64,000 nt of DNA from Lithodes maja (GCA_037953745.1 JBAKBP010007596.1:34365-98364); one strand, 5' to 3'; numbered from the stretch's first letter, positions 33,278 to 46,136 are shown. Numbers and translations: made by a program. Notes: generated from the sequence alone by a model not told the origin.

Positions 33278-34827
33278 AAAGTGGACCTGGAATATTGCTG
33301 CTTATTTGTCTCTTTGACAACATAGCCTACCACCTCCTCATCAAAGAAGGCCTCAAATAGTTCGTGTGGTGGAGCATTGGGGCCTGCAGGAAAATTGGGG
33401 GTAATGCCTGAACCCTCCAGTACCTCATCAAAAGCTGGCACATCAGGGTTGTATCCATCCTCATCAACTACGTCTTGCCACTGAAAAACGTAGAATGGGT
33501 CTTGTCTACGCTGACGAGGAGCTCCAGCTGGTGGCCCAGCACGCCCAGGGCCAACTCGGGAGGTGCGCGCCCTAGGGCGGCGAGGGCGTCGGCCAGGGCG
33601 GCGGGCAGCACGACGGGCAGCACGACGCTGGGCCAAGCGGATGGGTCGAGGGTCGTCGATGTCCATATAGTCATCGTCAGAGTGGTCATCTTGCCCTGAC
33701 GGTGGACCTATGTAATCATGGCCAGAGTCTTCAGAGAGGTGCCCTTCATCATCAGTGGCCCCCACATAATCTGGCGGGGAACCAGTGATGCGTGGGCGGC
33801 GTGCGGGTGGGCGAGGTGGGGAAGGAGTGGCAGGTGAGGCTGTGTCCCCCCGAGGTCCTGGGCTCCTTGGCCTGCGACGAGTGACAGAAAGCAATGTTTC
33901 ACTGTCACTAGGCCCAGGTATTGGTGATGCGAGCTCAAAGACTTCTTCAGGAAGACATGTTGAAGGCGGGAGAGGTGGGAAGGACCGTGGGGAAAGTTGC
34001 AGGGACAGTTGCAGGGACGTATGGCTGGGGCCGGCCAGGGTGGACGCCGCGGGAGCCTCGAACAAAACTCTCTTACTTTTCTTAATTTGTTTGGTATATT
34101 TCCTACCTTTCCCCTTTTCGGCAACAGTATGTCTCCTGTCGGGGGACCTAGGAGGCAAATAGGCCGAAAGTGGGGGGTCCTCAACCCTTGGCAATGGTGG
34201 GGGTGGTGGGGAAGAATGCGGGGCATCCGGGTCATCTTGGGTGGCGTGGGTAGATAAGGGAGACAATGGCGGACGAGAAGGGTCACCACGCTGACCCTCA
34301 CTCACAGCCTCATCCTCACCAAGTATTTTTGCTTGTTCCCTAGCTGCCGCGGCCGCCTTCTCAAGTATTTTCTGCTTATACAAATGTAGCTTGAAAGGCG
34401 ATTTACCTGGGGAAGGGCTTGGAGTCGTGTCACTTATGCGAAATTTGGTGAGTGACCTTGAACTCTCCCACTCACTCACTCTCTCAAGTTCACTGTCTTT
34501 AGGTAAACCAGCTTCCTCAACAACTGGTACATCACCTTCATCACTCTCATCACTGTCATGTTCTCTCGCAAATCCCAGGAATTGCTCTTCTTTGTCACTC
34601 TCATGGCCATAATCACTCGACTTATAATTACTTGAGTCGTCACTGACTTCATCATCAACATTATGCTTGGCATCAGCTCGCTCATAAAGTCTCAATGTCG
34701 TCTCAATACCTCCGGGAGATAACACATTTAGGCGATGGCGTCGGGGTAAGGCACGACGAACTAGCAAGGGCGTCGTAGGAAGCACGGTATCGGACACAGC
34801 GGAATCACTATTTGGCGTACTGTCCAT
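33265..34827 (-). pseudogene. piggyBac transposase, long N-terminal part, frameshifted
   Basis: I choose ATG 34825-34827 (MDSTPNSDSAVS...); the frame is open to 34998, but that stretch is transposon end. About 520 codons. It is acidic and Ser/Pro-rich, with a long Pro-rich middle and Arg-rich RRAARRAARRPGRRPRR near residues 430-450. It ends with a piggyBac-type lead-in (HELFEAFFDEEVVGYVVKET) that belongs directly before the catalytic part. The frame then runs into TGA at 33265-33267, while the catalytic frame opens after a TAA at about 33302. So a small indel within about 33268-33300 separates them. The N-terminal extension is much longer than in the Trichoplusia enzyme. Confidence 0.8.
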
Positions 34828-34941
34828 GATGGCGTCGGGGTAGATACTGTTGTTGTGGCGTCGTTTACGCCGGGTGGCGCCACCTACCGTCCCATGATAC
34901 CAAAAATGTACGCGCGGCATTCGAAAGCACGCACGCAAGCA

Positions 34942-35014
34942 ATGGGCGTTCAAGAGCCCTTCCGGGTTGCGCGGGCCGAGGTTGTTATGGGCGTTCAAGA
35001 GCCCTTCCGGGTTG
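34942..35014 (+). repeat. Direct repeat in the piggyBac right end
   Basis: A 28-bp unit, atgggcgttcaagagccctt plus eight more bases, occurs at 34942-34969 and 34987-35014, 45 bp apart. It sits just inside the terminus, where piggyBac elements often have subterminal repeats that the transposase binds. Confidence 0.7.
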
Positions 35015-35020
35015 GAGGGG

Positions 35021-35024
35021 TTAA
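35021..35024. repeat. piggyBac TTAA duplication, right
   Basis: TTAA follows ggagggg and precedes gactctctct, the continuation of the satellite unit. Confidence 0.85.
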
Positions 35025-35840
35025 GACTCTCTCTCTCTCTCTCTCACACAGCCCACACCGGTATTATAGGGCCTCTGGGTGGTTATTGTAGGTATGGTCG
35101 TACTCTCTTCGGCTGTACTATTTAAGACTCTCTCTCTCTTTCTCTCACACACAGCCCTCGCCGGTATTATAGGGCCTCTGGGTGGTTATTGTAGGTATGG
35201 TCGTACTCTCTCCGGCTGTACTATTTAAGACTCTCTCTCTCTCTCTCTCACACAGCCCTCGCCGGTATTATAGGGCCTCTGGGTGGTTATTGTAGATATG
35301 GTCGTACTCTCTTCGGCTGTACTATTTAAGACTCTCTCTCTCTCTCTCTCACACAGCCCTCGCCGGTATTATAGGGCCTCTGGGTGGTTATTGTAGGTAT
35401 GTTGATACTCTCTTCGGCTGTACTATTTAAGACTCTCTCTCTCTCTCTCTCACACAGCCCTCGCCGGTATTATAGGGCCTCTGGGTGGTTATTGTAGGTA
35501 TGGTCGTACTCTCTTCGGCTGTACTATTTAAGACACTCTCTCTCTCTCTCTCACACAGCCCTCGCCGGTATTATAGGGCCTCTGGGTGGTTATTGTAGGT
35601 ATGGTCGTACTCTCTTCGCCTGTACTATTTAAGGTTCTCTCTCTCTCTCTATCACACAGCCCTCGCCGCTATTATAGGGCCTCTGGGTGGTTATTGTGGG
35701 TATGGTCGTACTCTCTTCGGCTGTACTATTTAAGACTCTCTCTCTCTCTCTCTCTCTCTCACACAGCCCTCGCCGGTATTATAGGGCCTCTGGGTGGTTA
35801 TTGTAGGTATGGTCGTACTCTCTTCGGCTGTACTATTTAA

Positions 35841-35878
<38 letters not shown>

Positions 35879-36536
35879 GCCCTCGCCGGTATTATACGGC
35901 CTCTGGGTGGTTATTGTAGGTATGGTCGTACTCTCTTCGGCTGTACTATTTAAGACTCTCTCTCTCTCTCTCTCACACAGCCCTCGCCGGTATTATAGGG
36001 CCTCTGGGTGGTTATTGTAAGTATGGTCGTACTCTCTTCGGCTGTACTATTTAAGACTCTCTCTCTCTCTCTCTCACACAGCCCTCGCCGGTATTATAGG
36101 GCCCCTGGGTGGTTATTGTAGGTATGGTCGTACTCTCTTCAGCTGTACTATTTAAGACTCTCTCTCTCTCTTTCTCACACAGCCCTCGCCGGTATTATAG
36201 GGCCTCTGGGTGGTTATTGTAGGTATGGTCATACTCTCTTCGTCTGTACTATTTAAGACTCTCTCTCTCTCTCTCTCACACAGCTCTAGCCGGTATTATA
36301 GGCCTCTGGGTGGTTATTGTAGGTATGGTCGTACTCTCTTCGGCTGTACTATTTAAGACTCTCTCTCTCTCTCTCTCACACAGCCCACACCGGTATTATA
36401 GGGCCTCTGGGTGGTTATTGTAGGTATGGTCGTACTCTCTTCGGCTGTACTATTTAAGACTCTCTCTCTCTCTCTCTCTCTCACAGAGCCCTTGCCGGTA
36501 TTATAGGGCCTCTGGTTGGTTATTGTAGGTATGGTC
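35025..36536 (+). repeat. ~100-bp satellite, right block, about 15 units
   Basis: This is the same unit as 29266-30391. Copies are very similar, with single changes such as tggtcatac or cgcctg. It stops in the middle of a unit (after gtaggtatggtc) at the start of A2. Confidence 0.92.
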
Positions 36537-38391
36537 TGTTACGACCGGACACTCGGGTACACTAGGGCTCTTACACAGGACTCGAGTATGGCTCGCTGCC
36601 ACAACGGAAACACACGATCCCAACCCCAGAATACTGCCAGCCGAACAAAAAACGCCACTACCCTCCAGAGTTCTATCTGCTATAACGGGGTATACAAGAA
36701 CTCGGTACTAGCGTTTCACACAACAGACTAATAACAAGACGGGAGTTATCTAGTCTGGTCAACAATCAAACAAAGAAGAAAGTACTACAACACTAAAGAA
36801 TAGTGTTGGCCGAAGCCGAAGTAATCCACCCTTGACTAAGAACTTAAGAAGTCCTCCACCCTCTACTTCGGATCGGCACTATTACGTTACGTTAAACAAT
36901 AGTCCTCGAGCATCAAGCAAGGAATCTTCTGATAAAGTTAGATGCTTCTCGAATACTCGTAAGAAGTAAGTATCGGATTTTGAACAGCAATTCAATAAGT
37001 AACACACTGGCAATTAACTAATATTAAAGGCTTTAAATTGACATAAGAAGAATTATAAGAATAGACAATAGTAAATGGCAAACATTAAGAAGAAGTACTC
37101 CGACAATGCACTGACAATAGCCTACTAGGATTGTGCTCGTGGGCCACTAATCTCTAAAGTAGCTAAGCGTGCCACACATGAAATCAATAGTGCATAAACA
37201 ATAACATACATAAGGAGAGCTTCAATATTATGCTGTATCTGCTGACCGAGCAAAGTCTAGCTGGGATGTAGTAGGCTAGGAAACAATGGCTGAGCAAGCG
37301 GCTCGTAGCCTAGCGAGGTCCTTAAGACTCTGCGGCCAAATTACGTTAATTGACGGGATGCTCTCTTGAGAGATCCAGATCACTAGTATCTGGTTCTCTC
37401 CTGGCGATCCTCTCAAAGTCAAGCAAATGAGATAGCACAGTGTTGGGTGGCAGAGGCAAAAGCCCTCACTCGCAACACAGTGCTAAACTCCCACGGTACA
37501 CAGTCAGAAAGACCACCTAGGCGTTCCACGTCTCCGTTGCAATTGTACTGGTTCAACCGCAACCTAGTACTCATAGGAAATCACAACTCAGAAACCCTAT
37601 CCCAGTCTAGCATTGCCTAAGCCAGCAGAAAACAGGAACATGAATAATCGCACACAGGGAAATGCATATACGAGTGCAACAAACATCAATCAATCCTATC
37701 CTAGTTAACCCTTCCAAAAATAGGCTATCTAACAGGCACTTATCTCGTGAGAACTCAAGCGATAATACTTTGGCTGACTAAATCTGCACCAAAGGGGTCA
37801 TTGAGGTTATAAAGGGTCGAGAAGGGAAGAAGATAGGCTGTTCAGAGAGTAGAGAAAGTTCACATCAGTCGGAAGAATATGGATAGTTGCAAGGGATATG
37901 AGAAGTCGCTCTGCCTGATGAGTTCTGAAGAATGGTGGCAAGAACCTCTCTTTTTATACTCGGCCCTCTAGCGGCATATCTCAAACTACTTAAGGACCGC
38001 CCACTGGCAATCATGACGTCAGATTCTCTCTCAATCTGGGATCGACAAAGGATTTCCCACGCGCTTGATGAGGGAGGAGGGAGGAGGGAGGAGGGAGTGA
38101 GGCCTACACACCTCGTGGCGCGCTCACTGGCCGTCGTTACATAACTCTCTCTCTCATCATTATATATAAGTCCCACACACAATACTTATATCTAATGATA
38201 TAAAATAGAACTCGTTGACTTAGAAGAAAACAAAATACATAATTATAATACTTATAGTACAACGGTTCACATAAACTGAGTTAGGAAACTCTACACAGAC
38301 TACAGCCAAAGTTCCTGCCCTGACGATCCTAGCGAGAGTGGGGCCTGACTGAGCGTTCTGTACAGCATGCTCATACTCGGCATGCGTCACA
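36537..38391 (-). repeat. 3' LTR of A2 (1855 bp), divergent
   Basis: It has TG...CA ends. It differs from the 5' LTR of A2 and from the A1 LTR at many sites, for example gctgaccgagc against gctggtcgagc, and ggatgtagtaggc against ggatatctaagg. Confidence 0.9.
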
Positions 38392-38406
38392 CCTCCCCCA
38401 AGATTT
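38392..38406 (-). promoter_or_regulatory. Polypurine tract of A2
   Basis: The minus strand reads aaatcttgggggagg before the LTR start, as in A1. Confidence 0.78.
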
Positions 38407-38891
38407 TACTTGCTCAACCCTGAGCTAAAATCTGACACACAGAACCTCATCAAACCCCTCACACCCAGCGACCGCATGGCACTAAAACAACCACTAAAAC
38501 ACATCTTATAAAAAAAAAATTCACATTTCATAACTCCTCCCCACAATAGCAAAAGACATAATATCATGCTCCCAGAGCGAGCTTACAGCAGCTCAGCCGT
38601 TTGATAGTTCGTGGACTACTCAAACTCTATAGGCTATGACAAACTTATACAATTATCTATAACAAAAGAAAGAGTTTTTTTATGATTTTTATATTTTAAT
38701 ATGTTTTTTCCGGCTGCACTATAAGGGCAGCCTATTTTTTCTTCTATACCAAACGCTCAACTCCTGCTTTACGACCCAATACGCTGGGCTACAACCGCGA
38801 GCCAACAAGCACCAAGCGCAAAATACTACTCAAACTAAAGCAGGAGGCTACCCGTGTGTCAATCTCTCCGGGATCATACACCTGTGATAGC

Positions 38892-41800
38892 CTACGACTG
38901 ATCATCTACCCTCGATAAACAATCCGCGATCACATTGTCACATCCCGCAATATGACGGATGTCCAGGTTATACTCCTGCAACATCAAAGACCACCTGGTC
39001 AGTCTCATATTGCGATTGTGAAATTGATTTAGGAATCTCAAAGGGTGATGATCAGTGTAGATAACCACGACTGGGCCATAGGCTGGAACATACACCTCGA
39101 AGTGCCTGAGCGACAGCACAATCGCCAGTAATTCCTTTTCTATTGTAGAATAGTTCTTTTGTGCAGCATTGAACTTCTTAGAAAAGAAACTTACTGGGTG
39201 TTCCACACCTTCATTGTCTGTCTGTAGCAAGACGGCACCAGCCCCTACACCACTAGCATCTGTTGCCAGCTGAAAAGGCCTGTTAAAGTCTGGGGCCCTG
39301 AGTATCGGGTGAGTACACAGCAAATGCTTCACCAAATTAAAAGCCTTTTCACACTCAGGCGCCCACAAAAACTTTTTGTCTTTAGATAACAAATCTGTGA
39401 GAGGTGCCAACACCGTGGAGTAACCTTTTATAAAGCGTCTGTAGTAGCCTATCATACCCAAGAATCTCATAATCTGCTTCTTGGTGGTTGGGTGCGGAAA
39501 TTTATTGATAGCCTGTACCTTGTTCTGAGGAGGGCACACCTGTCCCCTTCCCACTACAAACCCAAGGTACTGCACAGTGGCTTTTACGAAGTCACACTTT
39601 GCCAAATTTACTACCAGACCTGCTTCACTAAGTTTCCGGAACAAGGTCTCCAGGTGCTCACAATGGCTCTCAAAGTCGTCATCATAAATGATTACATCGT
39701 CCAAGTATACGGTGCAATTTGGAATGTCCTTGACAATTTCATTCATCAGGTTCTGAAACGTTGCTGGTGCATTCTTAAGTCCGTAGGGCATAACATTACA
39801 CCGGTAAGTACTCCCGTCCACCACAAAACCACATACCTCTTTAGCACGCTCGGACAAAGGTACTTGCCAGTAACCTTTTACTAAATCTACTTTAGACAAA
39901 AACCGAGCATTACCAATTTTATCAACACTATCATCAACCCGAGGAAGAGGATATGGGTTAGTTGGAGTCAAACCGTTTAGCCTACGGAAATCAATACAGA
40001 AGCGTACCTTGCCATCTGGCTTAGGCTGCAGTGTTACGGGGGAAGTCCATTTAACGGTGCCTTTCTCTATCAACCCTCTACCGAGCATATACTCCAACTC
40101 ATCCCTCAGAGCGGGTAGTTTTATGGGGGGCACACGGTACGGGATTGACTTAAAGGGTAGATGGTCCCCCACGTCAACATCATGCATAGCCTGAGTAGTG
40201 AGGCCTGGGTGTTCAGCAAATACAGTGGGGTATGAACCGAGCAACTGACGGATAGCTTCAAACTGCGGCTCAGGCAAATGAGCTATAGCCTCGTCAGCCC
40301 TTAGGCTCGAGTTCCCCGCCCACTGATCCGCTGAAACATGGTGATCCCAGCTATCCTCCTCTGAAGCTTGACTGTCCCCCTCTCCTTCTCCACCACGGCC
40401 GCAACAAGCCAACACAGGGACAGTGAGAGGCTCAGAGGGGCGCCTCACATACTCTTTTATCAGGTTCATGTGACATAACTGGTTCTTTTTCCTCCGGTCT
40501 GGAGTGGCAACAAGGTAATCTAGGTCCGAAATTTTCTCCACAATTTTATAGGGTCCAGTATACTTCGCAGACAAGGGGTTACCAACCAAAGGCAACAAAA
40601 TTAATACCTCTTGTCCTACAATGAACTTCCGGAGCTTCACTTTGCGATCATACCTGTCCTTCATTAAAGCTTGTGATCCTGTTAAATTCCGACCTGCCAT
40701 CTCCAGACTCTTAAGCATGCGCTCACGGCTTTCAAACACATACTTTAACAAGGAACAAGGCTGCACAGTTCCTTCCCAAATTTCCCGCAGCATATTAAGG
40801 GGGCCCCTGACGCGGTGTCCAAAAATCAGCTCGTTTGGACTAAATCCCAGGCTCTCACCAGGCACTTCCCGAGCAGCAAACAGTACATACGGCAATCCAA
40901 GATCCCAATCTCTTCCGTTGTCAGCACAATAACACCTGAGCATGCTTTTAAGGGTGGCATGCCACCGCTCAAGCACCCCTTGGCTCTCAGGGTGATACGC
41001 TGACGATACCACCGCCCGTATCCCATGCTGTTGCATTGTTTGCTTAAAGAGATTGGAGGTGAAATTGGACCCCTGGTCAGACTGAATCTCCTCCGGGTAC
41101 CCGTACCTTGAAAAGTACCACAACAAGTTACTGACTACCGTCTTAGCCATGCCGTTTTTCATGGGGTATGCATCGGGGTATCTAGTGGCAACATCCATGA
41201 TGGTTAACAAAAATTTATTACCAGCCTTTGTGGGAGGGAGTGGACCAACCATGTCAACAACAATCTTACTAAAAGGTGGCCCAATTACAGGAATAGGGTG
41301 CAACGGAGCTTTAGGAATAACTTGGTTTGGTTTCCCGACCCGTTGACAAATATCACATGAGTTTATCCATGACTGCACATGAGACTTCATCCCCGGCCAC
41401 CAAAACAACTTCCCCAAAGCCGCCACCGTTTTTCTTACCCCCAAATGTCCTGCCAGCGGTGTGTCATGCGCCAAACTCAGTAGGCTATCCCTGCACTCCC
41501 GCGGCACCACCAACTGGTCCACTACTCCGGACCCCTTTTTCCAGCTACGGTTAGGGTCTTGAAAACGCCGATAGAGGATGCCATCTAAATAAAAAAAATC
41601 TCCCGGCTGTGCATCACCGTCCTCGTCGAGCTCCACAGCTCCATTAGCACACGTTTGGAGCTCAGGGTCCTCCAGCTGCAACCGACGTATATCTGAGGGT
41701 GCCAAGCGATCTAACTGCTCCCGGAGCAATGCATGACCCTCCCCGATACTGGGCTGCTCCCTCTGTCTCTCTCGATGTTCATAACGTTGCTGTCGTGGAG

Positions 41801-43574
41801 ACTCGTCATGCCCAGCCTCGTCACTCTCGATGACAGGCCCAGGGGCTACTCCAGAACTAAGTAATGGTGCTAATACTGAATCACCCAGGAGAGCCGCCGA
41901 GTCAAAACTCTTAAAACCAACTCCAGCTTTAGCCTCCTCCTGTTGATCGTTCCTCTGCTGGTCTGAAGACGGAGGACTAGGCTGTGACACTTTAGCTGCC
42001 CGAGCTCGGGTGACAGCACACGCCATGGGTTGTGCCTGGCACCGCTCGACCCACTCTCGCTCTTCCCTACTCACGTCGGCCGGCCTCTCGGCAACGACTA
42101 AGGGTAGAACCTCAGAAGCGGGCATTGCAAAGTCGTTGCCGAGAAGAAGGTCGACGCCCTCCACTGGCAGTTTCTCCACAATCCCAACATCCAATTCACG
42201 TGCCACACCATCCACCTCCAACTCCAACCGCACCAGCGGGTATGACCGAGTTGCATTAATACCCTGCACCACTACCACCCGAGCCGCATTTATAGGGTAG
42301 CCAGTCAAGTTTTTCATCAAAGTCTGGGAAGCACCTGTATCACGCAAGACCTCTACTCCATGCTTGCGCCCCGCCCACATCACGCAACCCCGTCCTCTAT
42401 GGTCGCAAAAAACATCCTGAGCAGGGTTCGAGCCTCCCAGGTGCTTCTGCACTGGCTGTGCCTCAGCCTCTGACGAACTGCCCCGGGCAAACTCAGAAGA
42501 CTTCAGAGACACACCAATGTTGCAGGCCAAAGACACAGCTGCTGTAGGTGGTTTGCTAGGACAGACTCTTGCAAAGTGCCCCTTTTTATGACATTGATAA
42601 CACTCTAACTCCCCTTTGGGCTTCCCTTGGTACTGGGAAGGGCCCGGCCCCTTCTTAAATGGGACGGTGCTAGTCTTGTGGTCAGTCTTGGTATCGTAAC
42701 TCTTGTACTTGTTTGCATAAGATATATTACTAACTCGGGGGGGTGGGGCGTCACGCCCCTTGTTACCTGCCTCACTGCGCTGGGCAGACCCGCACCCACG
42801 AATTAATGATAGCCGGAGGTCAGCCATCTCAGCTGCCTCCTGTAGAGTTTTTGGATTCTTTTCTTTAATAGTTAAAGTCATTTCTGCACCTGTACACTTA
42901 TAAAACTGCTCGAGCAGAAACAGCTCAGTCAACTGTTCGGCCGTCTCAGCTTTCTCAGAACGTGTCCAGTTTGTAAGTGCATCTTTTAAGTCCCGGGCAT
43001 GTTCAAGAAAGGTCGCCTCCCTAGTCTTCGTAACACCCCGAAACTTCAATCGATATGTTTCTGGTTGCAACTCGTATGCCCGTAGGACAGCTCTCTTCAA
43101 TTCTGGGTAGTCAATGCAAGACTCTAAAGGTAGTGCATCATAAGCCTTCAGACCCTTACCCGTAAGTCTTGAGGAGACTAGAGCTGCCCACTTCTCTTCA
43201 GGCCAATTATGCTCCCTACACTTCTTCTCAAAACGATTAAAAAATTCTGTGACTTCAGTTTCACTAAATGCCGGCACCAATTTGACTAAGTGGGACAAGG
43301 ACTGCTCTCTTACTTGGCCCTCACGGCCCATCCGAATCCCTGTCGACTCTGCACGAGTCTTATCTAAATCTATTTGACCACAATACTTCTCTGAGTCGTA
43401 CCTAAGCTCAGCCTCGTGCCTCCTAGTCTCATTCTCCTGCCTCCTAGTCTCATTCTCCTGCCTCCTAGTCTCATTCTCCTGCCTCCTAGCCTCAATTTTA
43501 GCAAGCTCAAGTTTAAATATCATATCTGGAGACAGGCAGGAAGAGGGAGCTGCCACTACTGAAGGAGGGGGGGG
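38892..43574 (-). pseudogene. gag-pol: Gag-pol of A2 downstream of the frameshift
   Basis: The frame is open from 43757 to TAG at 38892, but only from about 43574 onward does it match A1 and B. It covers the RRQENET repeats, SCAN-like capsid, zinc knuckle, DTGASQ protease, HHCC and DDX35E integrase (here the codon after the second Asp is Gln, unlike A1), reverse transcriptase with YLDDV, and RNase H. No stop interrupts it. Because the start codon is in another frame, no normal Gag would be made. Confidence 0.9.
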
Positions 43575-43980
43575 CAAAAACTGGGGAACCACCATACGCA
43601 CCGCCCGAGGGCACTCCAATCTTCCAATTCTCATCCCTCTGTGAGAGAGTGCTAACCTCCGGCAACTGAGTGGACGGCACTGTGGGAGTCGAGTGAGAGG
43701 GGATCTGGGGAGGAACCCCCCCAAACGCCCTCTCCTCCGAAACCCCATGTCGCCCACGCAACACCCAGGAAATCAGCTCCCCCTTGGACATCCCTCCTAC
43801 ACTGGATCTGCCCAAAACCTTGGCTATCAGGTGCAAGCCATAAATATCCACCCCAGTCAGCCTCCCCTCCGTCACATGGTACTGCTTACTCACAAAAAGT
43901 CTAGCATCCTCCTCACTAGTTACTAACGGCACCTCTTCAAATGGCATCTCTCGCTCCTCGTCAGTACTAGGGCACGACAT
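43567..43980 (-). pseudogene. gag-pol: Gag N-terminus of A2, frameshifted
   Basis: It starts at ATG 43978-43980. It agrees with A1 up to a C run, which is eight C here (43567-43574 on the plus strand as G) but seven in A1. The extra base sends the frame to a stop near 43513. Confidence 0.85.
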
Positions 43981-44178
43981 ACTGAAGTTCACAAAAAATT
44001 CTCGAGACAAAAGTGTTAAACTCCCTTATGTAAGCACTAATTACTAAATTAACTGGAGTCTCTTAAATGCTCTCCTAATTGCCTTACAAAAAAAAATATT
44101 CTTCAATATGTACGCTAAAGTACGAACAAACAAATGTTGTACAACTCTGCAAAAAATTATACTGTTCACAAAATCCTA

Positions 44179-44190
44179 AGCAAGGTCGCC
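44179..44190 (-). promoter_or_regulatory. Primer-binding site of A2
   Basis: The minus strand reads TGGCGACCTTGC just after the 5' LTR, identical to A1. Confidence 0.7.
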
Positions 44191-44193
44191 ATT

Positions 44194-46048
44194 TGTTACG
44201 ACCGGGCACTCGGGTACACTAGGGCTCTTACACAGGACTCGAGTATGGCTCGCTGCCACAACGGAAACACACGATCCCAACCCCAGAGTACTGCCAGCCG
44301 AACAAAAAAACGCCACTACCCTCCAGAGTTCTATCTGCTATAACGGGGTATACAAGAACTCGGTACTAGCGTTTCACACAACAGACTAATAACAAGACGG
44401 GAGTTATCTAGTCTGGTCAACAATCAAACAAAGAAGAAAGTACTACAACACTAAAGAATAGTGTTGGCTGAAGCCGAAGTAATCCACCCTTGACTAAGAA
44501 CTTAAGAAGTCCTCCACCCTCTACTTCGGATCGGCACTATTACGTTACGTTAAACAATAGTCCTCGAGCATCAAGCAAGGAATCTTCTGATAAAGTTAGA
44601 TGCTTCTCGAATACTCGTAAGAAGTAAGTATCGGATTTTGAACAGCAATTCAATAAGTAACACACTGGCAATTAACTAATATTAAAGGCTTTAAATTGAC
44701 ATAAGAAGAATTATAAGAATAGACAATAGTAAATGGCAAACATTAAGAAGAAGTACTCCGACAATGCACTGACAATAGCCTACTAGGATTGTGCTCGTGG
44801 GCCACTAATCTCTAAAGTAGCTAAGCGTGCCACACATGAAATGAATAGTGCATAAACAATAACATACATAAGGAGAAGCTTCAATACTATGCTGTATCTG
44901 CTGGTCGAGCAAAGTCTAGCTGGGATATCTAAGGTTAGGAAACAATGGCTGAGCAAGCGGCTCGTAGCCTAGCGAGGTCCTTAAGACTGTGCGGCCAAAT
45001 TACGTTAATTGACGGGATGCTCTCTTGAGAGATCCAGATCACTAGTATCTGGTTCTCTCCTGGCGATCCTCTCAAAGTCAAGCAAACGAGATAGCACAGT
45101 GTTGGGTGGCAGAGGCAAAAGCCCTCACTCGCAACACAGTGCTAAACTCTCAAGGTACACAGTCAGAAAGACCACCTAGGCTTCCCACGTCTCCGTTGCA
45201 ATTGTACCGGTTCAACCAAAACCTAGTACTCATAGGAAATCACAACTCCCGAAACCTTATCCCAGTCTAGCATTACCTAAACCAGCAGAAAACAGGAACA
45301 TGGATAATCGTACACAGGGAAATGCATATACGAGTGCAACAAACATCAATCAATCCTATTCTAGTTATCCCTTCCAAAATAGGCTATCTAACAGGCATAT
45401 ATCTCGTGAGAACTCAAGCGATAATACTTTGGCTGACTAAATCTGCACCAAAGGGATCATGGGTTAAAAAGGGACGAGAAGAGAAGAAGATAGGCTGTTC
45501 AGAGAGTAGAGAAAGTTCACATCAGTCGGAAGAATATGGATAGTTGCAAGGGATATGAGAAGTCGCTCTGCCTGATGAGTTCTAAAGAATTGTGGCGAGG
45601 ACCTCTCCTTTTTATACTCGGCCCTCTAGCGGCATATCGCAAACTACTAAGGACCGCCCACTGACAATCATTACGTCATATTCTCTCTCAATCTGGGATC
45701 GACAAAGGATTTCCCACGCGCTTGAGGAGGGAGGAGGGAGGAGGGAGGAGGGAGGGAGGCCTACCTACCTCGTGGCGCGCTCACTGGCCGTCGTTACATA
45801 ACTCTCTCTCTTCTCCTCATTATATATAAGTCCCACACACAATACTTATATCTAATGATATAAAATAGAACTCGTTGACTAAGAAGAAAACAAAATACAT
45901 AATTATAATACTTATAGTACAACGGCTCACATAAACTGAGTTAGGAAACTCTACACGGACTACAGCCAAAGTTCCTGCCCTGACGATCCTAGCGAGAGTG
46001 GGGTCTGACTGAGCGTTCTGTACAGCATGCTCATACTCGGCATGCGTC

Positions 46049-46051
<3 letters not shown>
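44194..46051 (-). repeat. 5' LTR of A2 (1858 bp)
   Basis: On the plus strand it runs from tgttacga to gcgtcaca. It carries the TATA box (plus strand tttttata at about 45610). It is closer to the A1 LTR than to its own 3' LTR. Confidence 0.92.
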
Positions 46052-46121
<70 letters not shown>

Positions 46122-46136
46122 GTATATATAGGATGT
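46052..46136. repeat. (AT)n microsatellite
   Basis: This AT dinucleotide run directly abuts the A2 end. Confidence 0.95.

Larger units (their letters stand above)
30396..35020 (-). mobile_element. piggyBac transposon (4625 bp) in the satellite
   Basis: TTAA stands at each end (30392-30395 and 35021-35024). Removing the element and one TTAA restores the satellite motif ctgtactatTTAAgactctc, so the ends are precise. The ends both start with CCC and are imperfect inverted repeats (cccagcagccccgggggct left; cccctccaacccggaagggct right, read inward). It carries a split transposase gene and an internal tandem repeat. Confidence 0.92.
36537..46051 (-). mobile_element. Ty3/Gypsy Gmr1-like retrotransposon, family A copy 2 (A2)
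   Basis: This is a complete structure of 9515 bp. In element order: 5' LTR 44194-46051, primer site, gag-pol with one frameshift, purine tract, 3' LTR 36537-38391. Outside it, the left flank is satellite (atggtc) and the right flank is an AT repeat (atatat), so there is no target-site duplication. Its two LTRs differ clearly from each other, and the 5' one is closer to A1. Confidence 0.92.

Noticed and set aside
29262..36536. Regularly spaced repeats as a CRISPR array
   Set aside because: Spacers are not unique, the whole ~100-bp unit is repeated, and the context is a eukaryotic transposon-rich genome.
43513..43757. Alternative Gag N-terminus of A2 starting at 43757
   Set aside because: This part is the shifted frame upstream of the C-run indel; the same shifted ORF exists in A1 (720-920) as a shadow of gag.
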